From positions 1-62,506 of the forward strand of contig JAAURJ010000011.1 in assembly GCA_012032285.1 (NCBI GenBank): DNA of 62,506 nucleotides, given 5' to 3'. How positions within the stretch are numbered: the stretch's first letter is position 1; each line of letters opens with the position of its first letter. Source of the stretch: Sphingomonadales bacterium (GTDB lineage Bacteria > Pseudomonadota > Alphaproteobacteria > Sphingomonadales > Sphingomonadaceae). The position numbers and the translations under genes were made by a program. Below, one piece after another: positions 48,410-58,131 of this stretch. A model generated the notes under the pieces. It searched no databases. It was not told the origin of the DNA and saw only the letters and a list, made by a program, of their open reading frames with translations.

Positions 48410-48963
48410 CGACCGAAAATGAATTTAGCCGCACGGTCAAACTGGCGGACATTGGTGCGGGCGAAACGCACCATCATATCGCTCCCGATGAAAAAGAGCG
48501 CATTGCGCTGGCTCGGCGTTTTGACCTTGTATCGCTGGAAAAGCTTGAGGCGGCAATCACCCTGTCCGCAGGCGAAAAGGGGATAAGGGCAAAAGGCCGG
48601 ATTGCGGCGGAGCTTGTCCAAGCCTGCACCGCCACAGGTGAGCCGCTTTCCGATACAATAGACGAAGCGATGGATTTGCTGTTCATCGCCGAACCCACGC
48701 ACGAAGAGGAAGCCGAAATCGAACTTTTGGCCGACGAATGCGATGTCATTTTCCATGACGGCAAGCTTATCGATCTGGGCGAGGCGGCGGCGCAAACCAT
48801 GGGTCTTGCCATCAACCCTTATCCGCGCAGCAAATCTGCGAACCAGAAATTGCGCGCCGCGGGTGTGAAAAGCGAGGAACAAATGGCGAAAGAAGCCGAA
48901 GATGAAAAGGCCGCATCCGGGCCCTTCGCCGCCTTGGCCGAATTGAAAAAACCGCTGGATTAA
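48406..48963 (+). CDS. DUF177 (YceD) family protein
   Basis: From ATG 48406, which overlaps the previous stop, the product is 185 residues. Family features: a beta-domain with LDRLVSLEKLEAAI-type strand, RAKGRIAAELVQACTATGEPL (usually the CxRC-like zinc knuckle site, here with one Cys), and NPYPRS near the C-terminus. YceD-like proteins are connected to 23S rRNA accumulation and plsX/rpmF regions, but in this lineage are paired with the bc1 chaperone. No function is assigned. Confidence 0.85.
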   Translation: MTTENEFSRTVKLADIGAGETHHHIAPDEKERIALARRFDLVSLEKLEAAITLSAGEKGIRAKGRIAAELVQACTATGEPLSDTIDEAMDLLFIAEPTHEEEAEIELLADECDVIFHDGKLIDLGEAAAQTMGLAINPYPRSKSANQKLRAAGVKSEEQMAKEAEDEKAASGPFAALAELKKPLD

Positions 48964-48992
48964 CTTTGTCAGAACGGCGCTATGCCGCTTGA

Positions 48993-51140
48993 CTATCCCC
49001 GCCGCCAGCGGAAATATTTTTCGGCAAATTGCAGCAGCTTTTCGGGTTTCCGGGCAAGCTTATATTGGCCGACAACATATTTATCGGCTTCATTCCATGT
49101 CGGGTAAGGCGCAATGGGCTGCGCCAATTTGGACAGGCCCATATTGTTGCGCATCGCGAGCGTGAATTGCGGCAACATTTCGCCGGCATGGCTGGCCGCG
49201 ATTGTGACGCCCAAAATTTTGTCGCTGCCCTTTGCCGTGACCACTTTGACAAAACCGGCAATCTCGCTTTCGGCAATCGCCCTGTCGAGATCATCGAGAT
49301 GATAATGGGTGACGTCAAATTCCTTACCCGCTTCGGCTGCCGCTTCCTCCGAAAGGCCAATGCTTGCCACTTCGGGATCGGTATAGGTGGCGCGGGGCAA
49401 AAGATCATAGCTGACCCTGTATTTTTTGAACGGGCTGGCCAGTGCATTTATCGTGGCGTGCCAAGCCTCATGCGATGCGCCATGGGTGAATTGCTGTTTG
49501 CCCGCGACATCGCCCGCGGCATAGATATGCGGCATCAGGCTGGTCAGGCTCTCATCCGTGATCATCCGCCCTTTTTCATCCAATAGCCCCAATTCTTCGA
49601 GACCAAAACCGGTGACCCGCGCCCGCCTTCCCACCGCGATGATGACTTCGTCATAGGCGATAGCAACCTCTTTGCCGTCAGCCTCAGCCATCAGTTTTTT
49701 GCCCGCCTCGATGCGCACCGCCTTATGGCCCAAGCGAATATCGACGCCTTCTTTTTCCAGATGCTCGTAAATCAGCGCTGCTGCCTCTTCATCTTCCTTG
49801 CCCAAAAGACGATCCGCCATTTCGACAATCGTTACCTGACTGCCCAGCCGCTGAAAGCTTTGTGCCAGTTCGCATCCGATCGGTCCGCCGCCCATGATGA
49901 TCAAGCGCCGGGGCGGCAATGGCCGGTTTGAAAGCGCATCCCATAATGTTTCGCTGGTCAAATAACCGCTTTCTTCTATGCCGGGCAGCGACGGAACAAA
50001 GGGCGCAGCGCCGGTGGCAATGATGAAATTCTTTCCGGTCATGCGGGATTTTGCGCCATCCTTATGGGTGATTTCCACCGTCCAAGGATCCACAAAGCGC
50101 GCATATCCGGCAACGCAGTCCACACCCAAGGCGGAAAAACGTTCGACACTGTCATGCGGTTCGATATCCTTGATCACCGATTGCACCCGCGCCATCACCT
50201 CGGCAAAATCCAGCTCCGGCTTGACCGCCTTCAGGCCGTAGCGGTCGGCATGGGCAATATGCGATGCAATTTTTGCACTTTTGATCAGCGCTTTGCTGGG
50301 CACGCATCCGGTGTTCAAACAATCGCCGCCCATTTCATGCGCCTCGATCAATGTCACCTTTGCCTTGACGGTCGCTGCGATATAGGAGGAGACGAGCCCT
50401 GCCGACCCTGCACCGATGACGATCAGATTGCGGTCAAATTTTTTGGGTTTACGCCATCCTTTATAGGCTCGCCGCCGCTTGATCGCAGCAATAGCCGCTT
50501 TGGTAATCCAGGGAAAAATGGCAAGCGCCGCAAAAGATCCGATCACCGCCGGCGTGAACAGGCCCGATGCCGATTCTATGCCCGCTATTTGCGTTCCGGC
50601 ATTCACATAGACGATTGTGCCCGCCAGCATTCCAATCTGGCTGACCCAATAAAAAGTGGAAAGACGGATTTTGGTAAGGCCCATGGCCAGATTGACGACG
50701 AAAAAGGGAATGACCGGGATCATCCTTATGGTGAACAAGTAAAAAGCGCCATCCCGCGCCAAGCCTTCATTCAATCCTTTCATCCGGTCGCCAAATTTGC
50801 CCTGCACCCAATCACGCAAGACAAAACGCGAAGATAGAAAGGCAAGACTGGCCCCAATCGTCGATGCAAAGGATACGATGATCGTGCCCGTGACAAGGCC
50901 AAACAATGCGCCCGCCACCAACGTCAATATAGCAGCACCCGGCAGTGACAGGGCGGTGGTTACAACATAGATTAGGAAAAACCCGGCGATAAAAGCCCAT
51001 GGATTGGCCGCATAAGCCGCGTCAAAATCGGCTTGCCGCGCCTTGAAATAATTAAGGCTAAGATATTCGCTTAAACCAAAATAGAAAAAAGCAGTAACCG
51101 CCGCAGCCAACAGGAGCACAAGGCCAAGTTTTTTGATCAT
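48993..51140 (-). CDS. TVP38/TMEM64 membrane domain fused to an FAD-dependent disulfide oxidoreductase
   Basis: The first ~230 residues are a VTT/TVP38-type membrane domain: several helices plus the signature re-entrant loops around ALSLPGAAILTLVAGALFG and RMIPVIPFFVVNLAMG. Residues ~240-715 are a flavoprotein of the mercuric reductase/dihydrolipoamide dehydrogenase class, with NLIVIGAGSAGLV (FAD), the redox pair in GGDCLNTGCVPSK, a second GGGPIGCELA (NAD(P)H) and the C-terminal dimerisation domain. Such fusions occur in several proteobacteria; the substrate is unknown. It stands alone, convergent with the DUF177 gene. Confidence 0.88.
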   Translation of the reverse strand: MIKKLGLVLLLAAAVTAFFYFGLSEYLSLNYFKARQADFDAAYAANPWAFIAGFFLIYVVTTALSLPGAAILTLVAGALFGLVTGTIIVSFASTIGASLAFLSSRFVLRDWVQGKFGDRMKGLNEGLARDGAFYLFTIRMIPVIPFFVVNLAMGLTKIRLSTFYWVSQIGMLAGTIVYVNAGTQIAGIESASGLFTPAVIGSFAALAIFPWITKAAIAAIKRRRAYKGWRKPKKFDRNLIVIGAGSAGLVSSYIAATVKAKVTLIEAHEMGGDCLNTGCVPSKALIKSAKIASHIAHADRYGLKAVKPELDFAEVMARVQSVIKDIEPHDSVERFSALGVDCVAGYARFVDPWTVEITHKDGAKSRMTGKNFIIATGAAPFVPSLPGIEESGYLTSETLWDALSNRPLPPRRLIIMGGGPIGCELAQSFQRLGSQVTIVEMADRLLGKEDEEAAALIYEHLEKEGVDIRLGHKAVRIEAGKKLMAEADGKEVAIAYDEVIIAVGRRARVTGFGLEELGLLDEKGRMITDESLTSLMPHIYAAGDVAGKQQFTHGASHEAWHATINALASPFKKYRVSYDLLPRATYTDPEVASIGLSEEAAAEAGKEFDVTHYHLDDLDRAIAESEIAGFVKVVTAKGSDKILGVTIAASHAGEMLPQFTLAMRNNMGLSKLAQPIAPYPTWNEADKYVVGQYKLARKPEKLLQFAEKYFRWRRG

Positions 51141-51186
51141 GCCATTTGTTCGCCGCTAGCGCCCATATCGTTACCCCGCCTTTAGA

Positions 51187-51699
51187 TCAAAATGGCACAT
51201 CATCGTCCAAATCGCTGTCAAAGCCGCCGCCGCCTTGGTTCCATCCGCCGCCGGACGAACCGCCCGAAGAACCGCCACCCTGATTCCAGCCGCCATCAGA
51301 CGCGCCGCCCATAGCGCTGCCTTGGCCGCCCCCCTGACCCGCGCCCTTTGCGCCGTCAAGCATAACCAGCTTGCCATCAAAGCCGCCGACGCTGATTTCC
51401 GTGGTGTAGCGGTCATTGCCCGATTGATCCTGCCATTTGCGCGTGCGCAGCTGACCTTCGATATAGACTTTGCTGCCTTTTTTCAGGAAACGTTCGGCGA
51501 CACCGACTAGTCCGTCGCTATTCAAGACAACGCTATGCCATTCGGTCCGCTCGCGCTTTTCGCCGCTTTGCCGGTCCTTCCAATCTTCGGATGTTGCAAT
51601 ACGCAGATTGCAGATACGCCCGCCATTTTGAAAGCTCTTAACCTCCGGGTCCGCGCCCAGATTGCCGACGATAATTACTTTGTTGACTGATCCAGCCAT
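51187..51699 (-). CDS. ssb: Single-stranded DNA-binding protein
   Basis: The 170-residue protein coats single-stranded DNA during replication and repair. Residues 1-~110 are the OB fold ([39 protein letters not shown]). A glycine-rich linker with GGGWNQGGG repeats follows, ending in the acidic tip DDDVPF that recruits partners. No uvrA neighbour is visible; it lies between the TVP38 fusion and feoB. Confidence 0.97.
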   Translation of the reverse strand: MAGSVNKVIIVGNLGADPEVKSFQNGGRICNLRIATSEDWKDRQSGEKRERTEWHSVVLNSDGLVGVAERFLKKGSKVYIEGQLRTRKWQDQSGNDRYTTEISVGGFDGKLVMLDGAKGAGQGGGQGSAMGGASDGGWNQGGGSSGGSSGGGWNQGGGGFDSDLDDDVPF

Positions 51700-51730
51700 G
51701 TCCTACCCCTTATTCATTATTGATGAACGG

Positions 51731-53605
51731 CTATCCCAGCCCGAATGCCATCGCCGTCCAATATGTTATTCCAGCGGCAACATAGGCCATGGCGAATAGA
51801 TAAGTCACCATAAATATCGGCCATTTCCAGCCATTGGTTTCACGCTTGGCAACCGCAATAGTGGAAATGCATTGCGGTGCGAATACAAACCAGGCGAGAA
51901 ACGCCAAGGCCGTCGCCAAGGACCATTTGCCAGCCAGCCTGTCGCCCAATGATTTCGTCACCGCTTCTTCATCACCGCTTTCGTCAATGGCGTATGTGGT
52001 GGCAAGCGCAGAGACCGCAACCTCCCGCGCCGCCATGGCAGGGATGAGGGCAAGGGCAATTTCCTTGTTAAACCCGATCGGCCTGACCACGACTTCCACG
52101 CCATCTGCTATCCGGCCGGCTATCGAATAGTCAGCTTGACTGGTGCCGATATCATCAGGCGCTTTGGGAAAACTAAGCAGCACCCATAAAATGATTGTAG
52201 AAACAAAAATGATTGTGCCCGCCCGGCGCAGGAACAGCCATGCCCTTTGCCATAATCCAAGCGCGATGTCGCGCAGGCGGGGCCATTGATAGCGCGGCAT
52301 TTCCAGCAGGAAGCTGCCCTGTGCCCCCTTTGCTACACTGCGCCGGATCAACAGCGCCGCAAGCATAGCGCCGACAATACCGGCAACATAAAGGCCGAAC
52401 AGCACCAACCCCCTCAAACCTATGCCCGGACCCACGCTTTGCGCCGGAATAAATGCACCGATGATCACGGTATAAACCGGCAGCCGCGCCGAACAAGTCA
52501 TTAACGGCGCAATCAATATCGTCGTCAGCCGGTCTTTTTGATCCATGATGGTCCGCGTCGCCATAATCCCCGGAATGGCGCACGCAAAAGAGGATAAAAG
52601 CGGAATAAAGCTATGACCTGATAATCCTACACTGGCCATCATCCGGTCCATCACAAAAGCGGCGCGGGTCATATATCCGGTGGATTCGAGCAGCAAAATG
52701 AACAGGAACAGGATTAAAATCTGCGGAAGGAAAACAACCACCGACCCTACGCCCGCGATAATCCCGTCATTGATCAATGAGCGTATCCAATTATCGGGAG
52801 TAAAGGCTGTCACTTGCAGGGAAAGGAAAGAAAAAGCCGCCTCAATCCAGCCAATCGGGGTTTCTGACCATGCAAAAACCGCCTGAAACATTACAAAAAG
52901 AAGCGCAAAAAGGATCAACACACCGGCTACCGGGTGAAGCAATACCCCGTCCAAAATTCGCGTCCATTGCCGCGTCGGCGTTTCGCGGATGATCACTTTT
53001 TTGGCCAGCCTATGGGCTTCGGCGGTTAATGATTTGCGATCTTTTTCAGGCGGCTCTTCCAAAGTGGCAGGAGCAATAGATGGTCCGGTTAATACAGATG
53101 CAAGCTTTTCGGCCAAATGATCCAGCCCGCGTTTACGCACCGCAACCGTGGGAATAACCGGCACGCCCAGTTCTGCCGATAAAAGATCAGCATCAATTTC
53201 CAACCCGTCACGCACCGCCAGATCAAACATATTGAGCGCAACCACCACCGGAAGGCCAAGACCGATTAACTCCAGCGTAAAGCGCAAATGATTGTCAAGA
53301 TTGGCGGAATCAACCACAACAATAATCGCATCGGGCCTGCGTTGTCCCACTTGCCGGCCCAACACAACATTACGGGTTACCTCTTCATCCAGACTATCTG
53401 GCGTCAGACTATAAGCGCCGGGCAGATCAACAATTTCCGCCGGGCGGCCATCGCCTAACATGATACGGCCCAATTTGCGCTCTACAGTAACGCCGGGGTA
53501 ATTTCCGATTTTCTGACGCGCCCCGGTCAGCGCATTAAACAGCGCACTTTTCCCCGCATTCGGGTTGCCGACAAGGGCAATAAGGGGTGTTGAAACGGTG
53601 TCCAT
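51731..53605 (-). CDS. feoB: Ferrous iron transport protein B
   Basis: FeoB imports Fe2+ across the inner membrane. The N-terminal G domain has GNPNAGKS (G1), a DLPGAYSL (G3) and NMFD (G4); then a helical spacer and a membrane part with two Gate regions (SLLSSFACAIPGIMATRTI, LALIPAMAAREV). 624 residues, shorter than E. coli FeoB, as in many alphaproteobacteria. The ATG at 53605 overlaps the feoA stop by one base (TGATG) and is preferred to an in-frame TTG just upstream. Confidence 0.95.
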   Translation of the reverse strand: MDTVSTPLIALVGNPNAGKSALFNALTGARQKIGNYPGVTVERKLGRIMLGDGRPAEIVDLPGAYSLTPDSLDEEVTRNVVLGRQVGQRRPDAIIVVVDSANLDNHLRFTLELIGLGLPVVVALNMFDLAVRDGLEIDADLLSAELGVPVIPTVAVRKRGLDHLAEKLASVLTGPSIAPATLEEPPEKDRKSLTAEAHRLAKKVIIRETPTRQWTRILDGVLLHPVAGVLILFALLFVMFQAVFAWSETPIGWIEAAFSFLSLQVTAFTPDNWIRSLINDGIIAGVGSVVVFLPQILILFLFILLLESTGYMTRAAFVMDRMMASVGLSGHSFIPLLSSFACAIPGIMATRTIMDQKDRLTTILIAPLMTCSARLPVYTVIIGAFIPAQSVGPGIGLRGLVLFGLYVAGIVGAMLAALLIRRSVAKGAQGSFLLEMPRYQWPRLRDIALGLWQRAWLFLRRAGTIIFVSTIILWVLLSFPKAPDDIGTSQADYSIAGRIADGVEVVVRPIGFNKEIALALIPAMAAREVAVSALATTYAIDESGDEEAVTKSLGDRLAGKWSLATALAFLAWFVFAPQCISTIAVAKRETNGWKWPIFMVTYLFAMAYVAAGITYWTAMAFGLG

Positions 53606-53847
53606 CAATCAAGTGCGGTGCAGTATATTGCCAAGGCGACTTTTCGCCGTAGCGCAATCGTCATTCGCCCAACCCGAACGGCAAGTGGATCTCGGAAAAA
53701 TAATATGCCGCGGTGCAATGGTTCGATCACCGCGCCTTCTTCCAGCCCGAGCGAGCGCAGGCGGTGTCCTTCGCTTTCGGGAATGGCCAGCCAGTCTATC
53801 GAATCAACGCGCAATGGTCGGCGCAGCGGGGCTATTTGCAATTGCAT
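53605..53847 (-). CDS. feoA: Ferrous iron transport protein A
   Basis: The 80-residue protein is a small SH3-like beta-barrel that assists FeoB: HRLRSLGLEEGAVIEPLHRG and DPLAVRVGRMTIALRR are the typical strands. The start ATG 53847 is used because the longer reading frame would need a TTG start. It is the first gene of feoAB, with coupled translation at TGATG. No Fur box was identified in the 57 bp upstream. Confidence 0.9.
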   Translation of the reverse strand: MQLQIAPLRRPLRVDSIDWLAIPESEGHRLRSLGLEEGAVIEPLHRGILFFRDPLAVRVGRMTIALRRKVALAIYCTALD

Positions 53848-53919
53848 AATATCTATTTGCAACCGATTCGCAATAACATCAAGCGTTCAATCACATTGAT
53901 TTGAAAAATTTTTGGGGGT

Positions 53920-54585
53920 TTACCGTGGTGGATAGCGTAGGCGGCCGATGAATCGGGACAGGCTGGGCAGATAATCCTGCCGCGCTTTGGCCCGTGCCTT
54001 TACCTTTTCAAATTGCATGATATTTTCGATCCGGCGATCTAAAAATCCATTTGTATCGGTAAAATCATCGCTGTCATCATTGATGAACACCGCCAAAGTG
54101 CTGGCATAGACAGCCGAAAGCGTCATGCGTTTGGTATAATGGTTGAAATCGCTGGCATTATCACCCGCCAGCCGCCACATCCGGTCGGCACTGCGCCATC
54201 CAATACGGGCTGCTGCGATTATATTTGCTGGCTGCGCCATCACCGCCATAGCGCGGCGAAGCGCCTCCCTATGCGCCGCCATAATTTCAAGCCGGGTAAC
54301 AATCAGCGCAGTAATCCGCGCTCTTATCTTCATGGAATTTAGCTTTTCAGGGGGCAGGCGGCGGGCCATTTCGGCGTCTATCGCGTCAATCCACGCATCA
54401 ATCATATCCATCGCGCCGCCCTTATAGGCAAGCATAGCAACATCACCATCAACGCCCAAATCGCCAGCGGCATTGTGCACCGCTTTTTTATTCCACCCGT
54501 CAAAGGCGGCATGGCTGCCCAATAAGGGCGCAATTGCAAGCCGGATTTCGTCCAAGGTCGGGTCAGAGGGCAACGGGTCGGTCAT
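53920..54585 (-). CDS. COQ9 family ubiquinone biosynthesis protein
   Basis: The 221-residue protein matches the alphaproteobacterial COQ9 family, which helps ubiquinone synthesis by presenting lipid substrates to hydroxylases. A TetR-like helical layout is seen: WNKKAVHNAAGDLGVDGDVAMLAYKGGA near the N-terminus, IRARITALIVTRLE in the middle and SADRMWRLAGDNASDFNHYTKRMTLSAVY, the most diagnostic block. Cytoplasmic or membrane-associated. Single gene, divergent from the OYE-desaturase pair. Confidence 0.88.
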   Translation of the reverse strand: MTDPLPSDPTLDEIRLAIAPLLGSHAAFDGWNKKAVHNAAGDLGVDGDVAMLAYKGGAMDMIDAWIDAIDAEMARRLPPEKLNSMKIRARITALIVTRLEIMAAHREALRRAMAVMAQPANIIAAARIGWRSADRMWRLAGDNASDFNHYTKRMTLSAVYASTLAVFINDDSDDFTDTNGFLDRRIENIMQFEKVKARAKARQDYLPSLSRFIGRLRYPPR

Positions 54586-54746
54586 GGTGTAGTGATAAGC
54601 CGCTTCACCCGGTCAGGCAAGCGCTGTGCAATGCAATTTTGCCCGTCCCATTTGCTCATTACTGCAATCTGGGAAAATAGCCCGTTGCAATTTGAAACCA
54701 GCATAGCCACTTTGCACAGAATATTGGAAAATCTAAGGAGTGCATA

Positions 54747-55847
54747 ATGACCGGTTCGTACAGCCTTTTCGACCCCATTCAATTGGGTGCAATTTCTGCC
54801 CCGAACCGAGTGCTTATGGCTCCGCTCACCCGGGGACGAAGCGGTCCAGGTCATGTGCCGCAAAGCGATCTTAAGGCCGAATATTATGCCCAGCGGGCGA
54901 GCGCCGGGCTGATTATCGCCGAGGCAACGGGAATAAGCCGTGAAGGACTGGGTTGGCCCAATGCGCCCGGCATATGGTCCGATGAACAGGTCGCTGCTTG
55001 GAAGCCGGTGACAGAGGCTGTCCATGCCGCAGGCGGACGGATCATATTACAGCTTTGGCATATGGGACGGCTCGTTCACCCTGATTTTCTGGATGGTTCT
55101 CCGCCGGTTTCGGCCTCGGCTACCACGGCAGGCGGCTATGCACACACACCGACCGGAAAGAAGGATTATGCGCAGGCCAGAGCGTTGGAAATCGGAGAGA
55201 TTGCCCGTATAATCGCTGATTATGTCCATGCCGCCCAAAATGCTATCGCAGCCGGTTTTGACGGCGTCCAGATCCACGCCGCCAATGGGTATTTGATCGA
55301 CCAGTTTTTGCGGGATAGCAGCAATTTGCGTACCGATGACTATGGCGGCGCAATCGAAAACCGCATCCGCCTGCTGCGCGAAGTGGTGCAGGCGGTGGCG
55401 GATGCCGTGGGGGCAGGGCGCACCTCTGTGCGGCTATCCCCCAATGGCGAGACACAAAGCTGTGATGATAGCAATCCGATTGCTTTGTTCACAGCAGCAG
55501 CAGCGGCGCTGCAGGATATTGGCATCGCCTTTTTGGAATTGCGCGAACAAAAGGATTATGGCAATTTCGGCCGCACCGATGTGCCGCGCATTTCGCCTGA
55601 TATTCGCAAAGTTTTTCACGGCCCGCTGATCCTTAATCAGGAATATGACCGCGCCAGCGCCGATGCCGATCTGGCCGCTGGCCTATGCGATGCGATCAGT
55701 TTCGGCAGGCCCTATATTTCCAACCCGGATTTGACCGAAAAGCTGCGCGATCATGCCGATCTGACCCCCGATGATTATAAGTCATGGTATAGTGAAGGGG
55801 CCGAAGGCTATACTGATTATCCAGTGCGCAGCGTGCAGGCGGCCTGA
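54747..55847 (+). CDS. NADH:flavin oxidoreductase of the old yellow enzyme family
   Basis: A 366-residue TIM-barrel FMN enzyme. It starts LFDPIQLGAISAPNRVLMAPLTRGRS, contains the active-site HAANGYLIDQFLRDSSN with the His/Asn pair region, and ends with LNQEYDRASADADLAAG and FGRPYISNPDL (FMN phosphate). This is the NemA/alkene reductase group, which reduces activated C=C bonds with NAD(P)H. AAGGAG stands 6 nt before the ATG. The stop overlaps the next ATG by one base. Confidence 0.93.
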   Translation: MTGSYSLFDPIQLGAISAPNRVLMAPLTRGRSGPGHVPQSDLKAEYYAQRASAGLIIAEATGISREGLGWPNAPGIWSDEQVAAWKPVTEAVHAAGGRIILQLWHMGRLVHPDFLDGSPPVSASATTAGGYAHTPTGKKDYAQARALEIGEIARIIADYVHAAQNAIAAGFDGVQIHAANGYLIDQFLRDSSNLRTDDYGGAIENRIRLLREVVQAVADAVGAGRTSVRLSPNGETQSCDDSNPIALFTAAAAALQDIGIAFLELREQKDYGNFGRTDVPRISPDIRKVFHGPLILNQEYDRASADADLAAGLCDAISFGRPYISNPDLTEKLRDHADLTPDDYKSWYSEGAEGYTDYPVRSVQAA

Positions 55848-56638
55848 TGATCGAGAGCGGGCTTGGCATCTGGGCGCTCGCCATACCGGCGGCACTATTT
55901 GTTCTGCTCGCTTTATTGGAATATCTATCTCCGCGGCGTAAGCTGGTCATCGGCCGCCATCCGCGCTGGATCACCCATGGGGTGTTTTTCCTTTGCAATG
56001 CGCTCACCGGCCGTTTGCTTTCCCTGTTTGTTGTCGTGGGCAGTGCCGCCACCTGGGCTGAACAGGCGGGTTTTGGGCTATTCCAAATGACGTCATGGCC
56101 TTGGTGGGCGGAAGCTTTGCTTGCCTTCATCCTATTGGATTTTGCGGTCTGGCTTCAACATCTTGTTATGCACCGCGTGCCGATATTGTGGCGGATGCAT
56201 AAGGTGCATCACAGCGACCGCGATCTGGATGCCAGCAGTGCGCTGCGCTTCCACCCCTTTGAGCTGATTCTGTCCACCCTGTATAAATCGGCATGGGTTG
56301 CCCTTTTGGGCGTCCCGGTTATGGTTGCGCTGTTATTTGAGCTGTGGCTCAACGCCAACGCCTTGTTCAATCATAGTAATATCCGCCTTCCCAAATGGGC
56401 CGACCGGTTAGTCCGTCCACTTTTGGTCACACCCGATATGCATTTTGTCCATCACAGCATTGTTGTTGCAGAACAAAACCGCAATTTCGGCTTTGCGCTT
56501 AGCATTTGGGACCGGTTGTTCGGCGTTTATCTGCCCGAAGCGAACGCTGGGCAAGATAAGCAGATTGTCGGCTTGTCAGAAGCGCAGGATGACAGGCCGG
56601 GCAAGGTATATTGGAGCCTTTTTTTGCCGCTGCGATAG
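55847..56638 (+). CDS. Sterol desaturase/fatty-acid hydroxylase family protein
   Basis: A 263-residue integral membrane di-iron protein with four or so hydrophobic segments and the expected histidine boxes: HLVMH, MHKVHH, FNHSN and MHFVHHS. The family hydroxylates or desaturates lipids; the substrate cannot be told. Translational coupling (TGATG) with the old yellow enzyme gene suggests that both act on the same or related compounds, though this is inference. Convergent with mmcB. Confidence 0.9.
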   Translation: MIESGLGIWALAIPAALFVLLALLEYLSPRRKLVIGRHPRWITHGVFFLCNALTGRLLSLFVVVGSAATWAEQAGFGLFQMTSWPWWAEALLAFILLDFAVWLQHLVMHRVPILWRMHKVHHSDRDLDASSALRFHPFELILSTLYKSAWVALLGVPVMVALLFELWLNANALFNHSNIRLPKWADRLVRPLLVTPDMHFVHHSIVVAEQNRNFGFALSIWDRLFGVYLPEANAGQDKQIVGLSEAQDDRPGKVYWSLFLPLR

Positions 56639-56647
56639 CAGGGCTGT

Positions 56648-57154
56648 TTAATCCAGCCCATATTCGCCAATTGCCCCTTCCGGATCGGCAATAGCGGTCA
56701 GCCGGCGCATGGCGAGACGAGCAAGCCGCTGCGTTTCGGTTTTGCGCCGGGCCACGTTCAAAGCATGGAGCGCCGCTGGGCGAATAATCTGTGCATCATA
56801 GGCATCAGCAACGATCAATCCCGTCCGCTGTGGCAAAAATGCCTCTCCCTCCATCACTTTCCAGTCGAAACCAGAGGGCACAGCCCAATAGAATCGGTCG
56901 CAATAGTCCAAATAATCGGTCCATTTCTGATCGCCAAGCAAATCGGCGCGGGCGCATTTTATCTCAACAACAATTATCTCGCCCTTCGCGTTCAATCCCA
57001 TCAAATCCGCGCGGCGGTTGTTGCGCAGGCAAACCTCGCTTTGCACTGTAATTTGATGGCGCAGGAAAAGCCGTGATACGCCGCGCGCAACCGCAGCGGC
57101 ATCAGGTGAAGCGGACAATGGAAATGGTTGATTCATGCCCATTAAATAGAACAT
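56648..57154 (-). CDS. mmcB: MmcB family DNA repair protein
   Basis: The 168-residue protein matches the MmcB (DUF1052) family, first linked to mitomycin C resistance in Caulobacter. It has a PD-(D/E)xK-like core: RADLMGLNAKGEIIVVEIKCARADLLGD (D ... ExK), then KWTDYLDYCDRFYWAVP. Probably a DNA-acting nuclease-fold protein. The start is uncertain among ATGs at 57154, 57142 and 57136. No LexA box was identified. Confidence 0.88.
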   Translation of the reverse strand: MFYLMGMNQPFPLSASPDAAAVARGVSRLFLRHQITVQSEVCLRNNRRADLMGLNAKGEIIVVEIKCARADLLGDQKWTDYLDYCDRFYWAVPSGFDWKVMEGEAFLPQRTGLIVADAYDAQIIRPAALHALNVARRKTETQRLARLAMRRLTAIADPEGAIGEYGLD

Positions 57155-57171
57155 GATAAGAACAAAAGAAA

Positions 57172-57190
57172 GGCCTCGAAAAACGAGGCC
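57172..57190 (-). terminator. Terminator after the SleB-type hydrolase gene
   Basis: A 7-bp perfect stem (GGCCTCG/CGAGGCC) with a loop of five A lies between the hydrolase and mmcB. On the minus strand it is followed by TTTCTTTT, which fits Rho-independent termination of the hydrolase gene; T-rich sequence on the other side would also allow function in the opposite direction. Confidence 0.8.
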
Positions 57191-57216
57191 CAGTTTTTAT
57201 CTTTTATCTGTATGAA

Positions 57217-57954
57217 TTAACGATAGAAAATATGGTTGTCCACCGATCCCAAATGCTTCAGCCGCCAACCGGGCCTAACCCTTTTGGCATGGAAAAACAG
57301 TGCCCCTTCAACTGGGCTGTCCCAAGCATCATTCAGCGCAATTTGCGTAATTGCTACAGCATTGCGCCAGCTTTTGCTTGATGTATTGATTTTTGGCATT
57401 TGATTACCACGAACGAATGAAAACTGGCTTTTCTGGTAAACTACGCCGCAAATGCTCGACGGAAAACGACCTGAATTTTTGCGCGCCAACACAACTTTGG
57501 CCACAGCCAATTGCCCGGCAAGCGATTCGCCCTTTGATTCAAAATAAACGGTTCCCGCAAGACAGCGCTCTTCTGCGCTCAATGCAATATCGGTATTTTG
57601 TGCACGCACCAGTTCGCGTAATGAAGCAGCGGACACCGGTTGTTCCGTGCGGTCATCTTCTTCGGGTAACAATTCTTCTTCAGGAACCTTCATCGGCTTT
57701 GTATCAGCGATACCGGGGATGAAAATAATGTCGCCATTGCCTGTGACAGTCATTTCGACATCGGGCTTGCTCGCCATGGCGGCGACGGAAAGATCAGCGG
57801 AAAGAACCGATGGATCGACAGTGATGGAGCTGGCTGTTAAGGCCGTATCGGCCTCCGCATTACCAAAAGCCAAGCCGGGACCGGAATAAACCGTTACCGA
57901 TGCCAGCGCTACTAAAACAGCCGCGAGAGTCGCGGCTTTCGAAAATTTCAACAT
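57217..57954 (-). CDS. SleB-type cell wall hydrolase
   Basis: The 245-residue protein has an N-terminal hydrophobic signal or anchor (about residues 7-24) and, from ~125, the Hydrolase_2 domain: ERCLAGTVYFESKGE (catalytic Glu), VVLARKNSGRFPSSICGVVYQKSQFSF and ALFFHAKRVRPGW. It cleaves peptidoglycan in the periplasm, as do CwlJ/SleB proteins in spore formers; in this lineage it is a general wall enzyme. Single gene with its own terminator. Confidence 0.9.
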   Translation of the reverse strand: MLKFSKAATLAAVLVALASVTVYSGPGLAFGNAEADTALTASSITVDPSVLSADLSVAAMASKPDVEMTVTGNGDIIFIPGIADTKPMKVPEEELLPEEDDRTEQPVSAASLRELVRAQNTDIALSAEERCLAGTVYFESKGESLAGQLAVAKVVLARKNSGRFPSSICGVVYQKSQFSFVRGNQMPKINTSSKSWRNAVAITQIALNDAWDSPVEGALFFHAKRVRPGWRLKHLGSVDNHIFYR

Positions 57955-58131
57955 TAAATCAGCAATTTGTGCGGCTATGTTTGCAAGCGGGCAGTGCTGC
58001 TTTCCTTATAAGCCCGGTTGATCCCATATCCGGCTCGCGTGTTTTCCCGGGCACCCCTTTTTGTAACCCGCTGGTAACCTTCGCTATCCATTGCCGCCCA
58101 TTTATTGTGCAGCGCAGCAAAGTCAAGCCTT

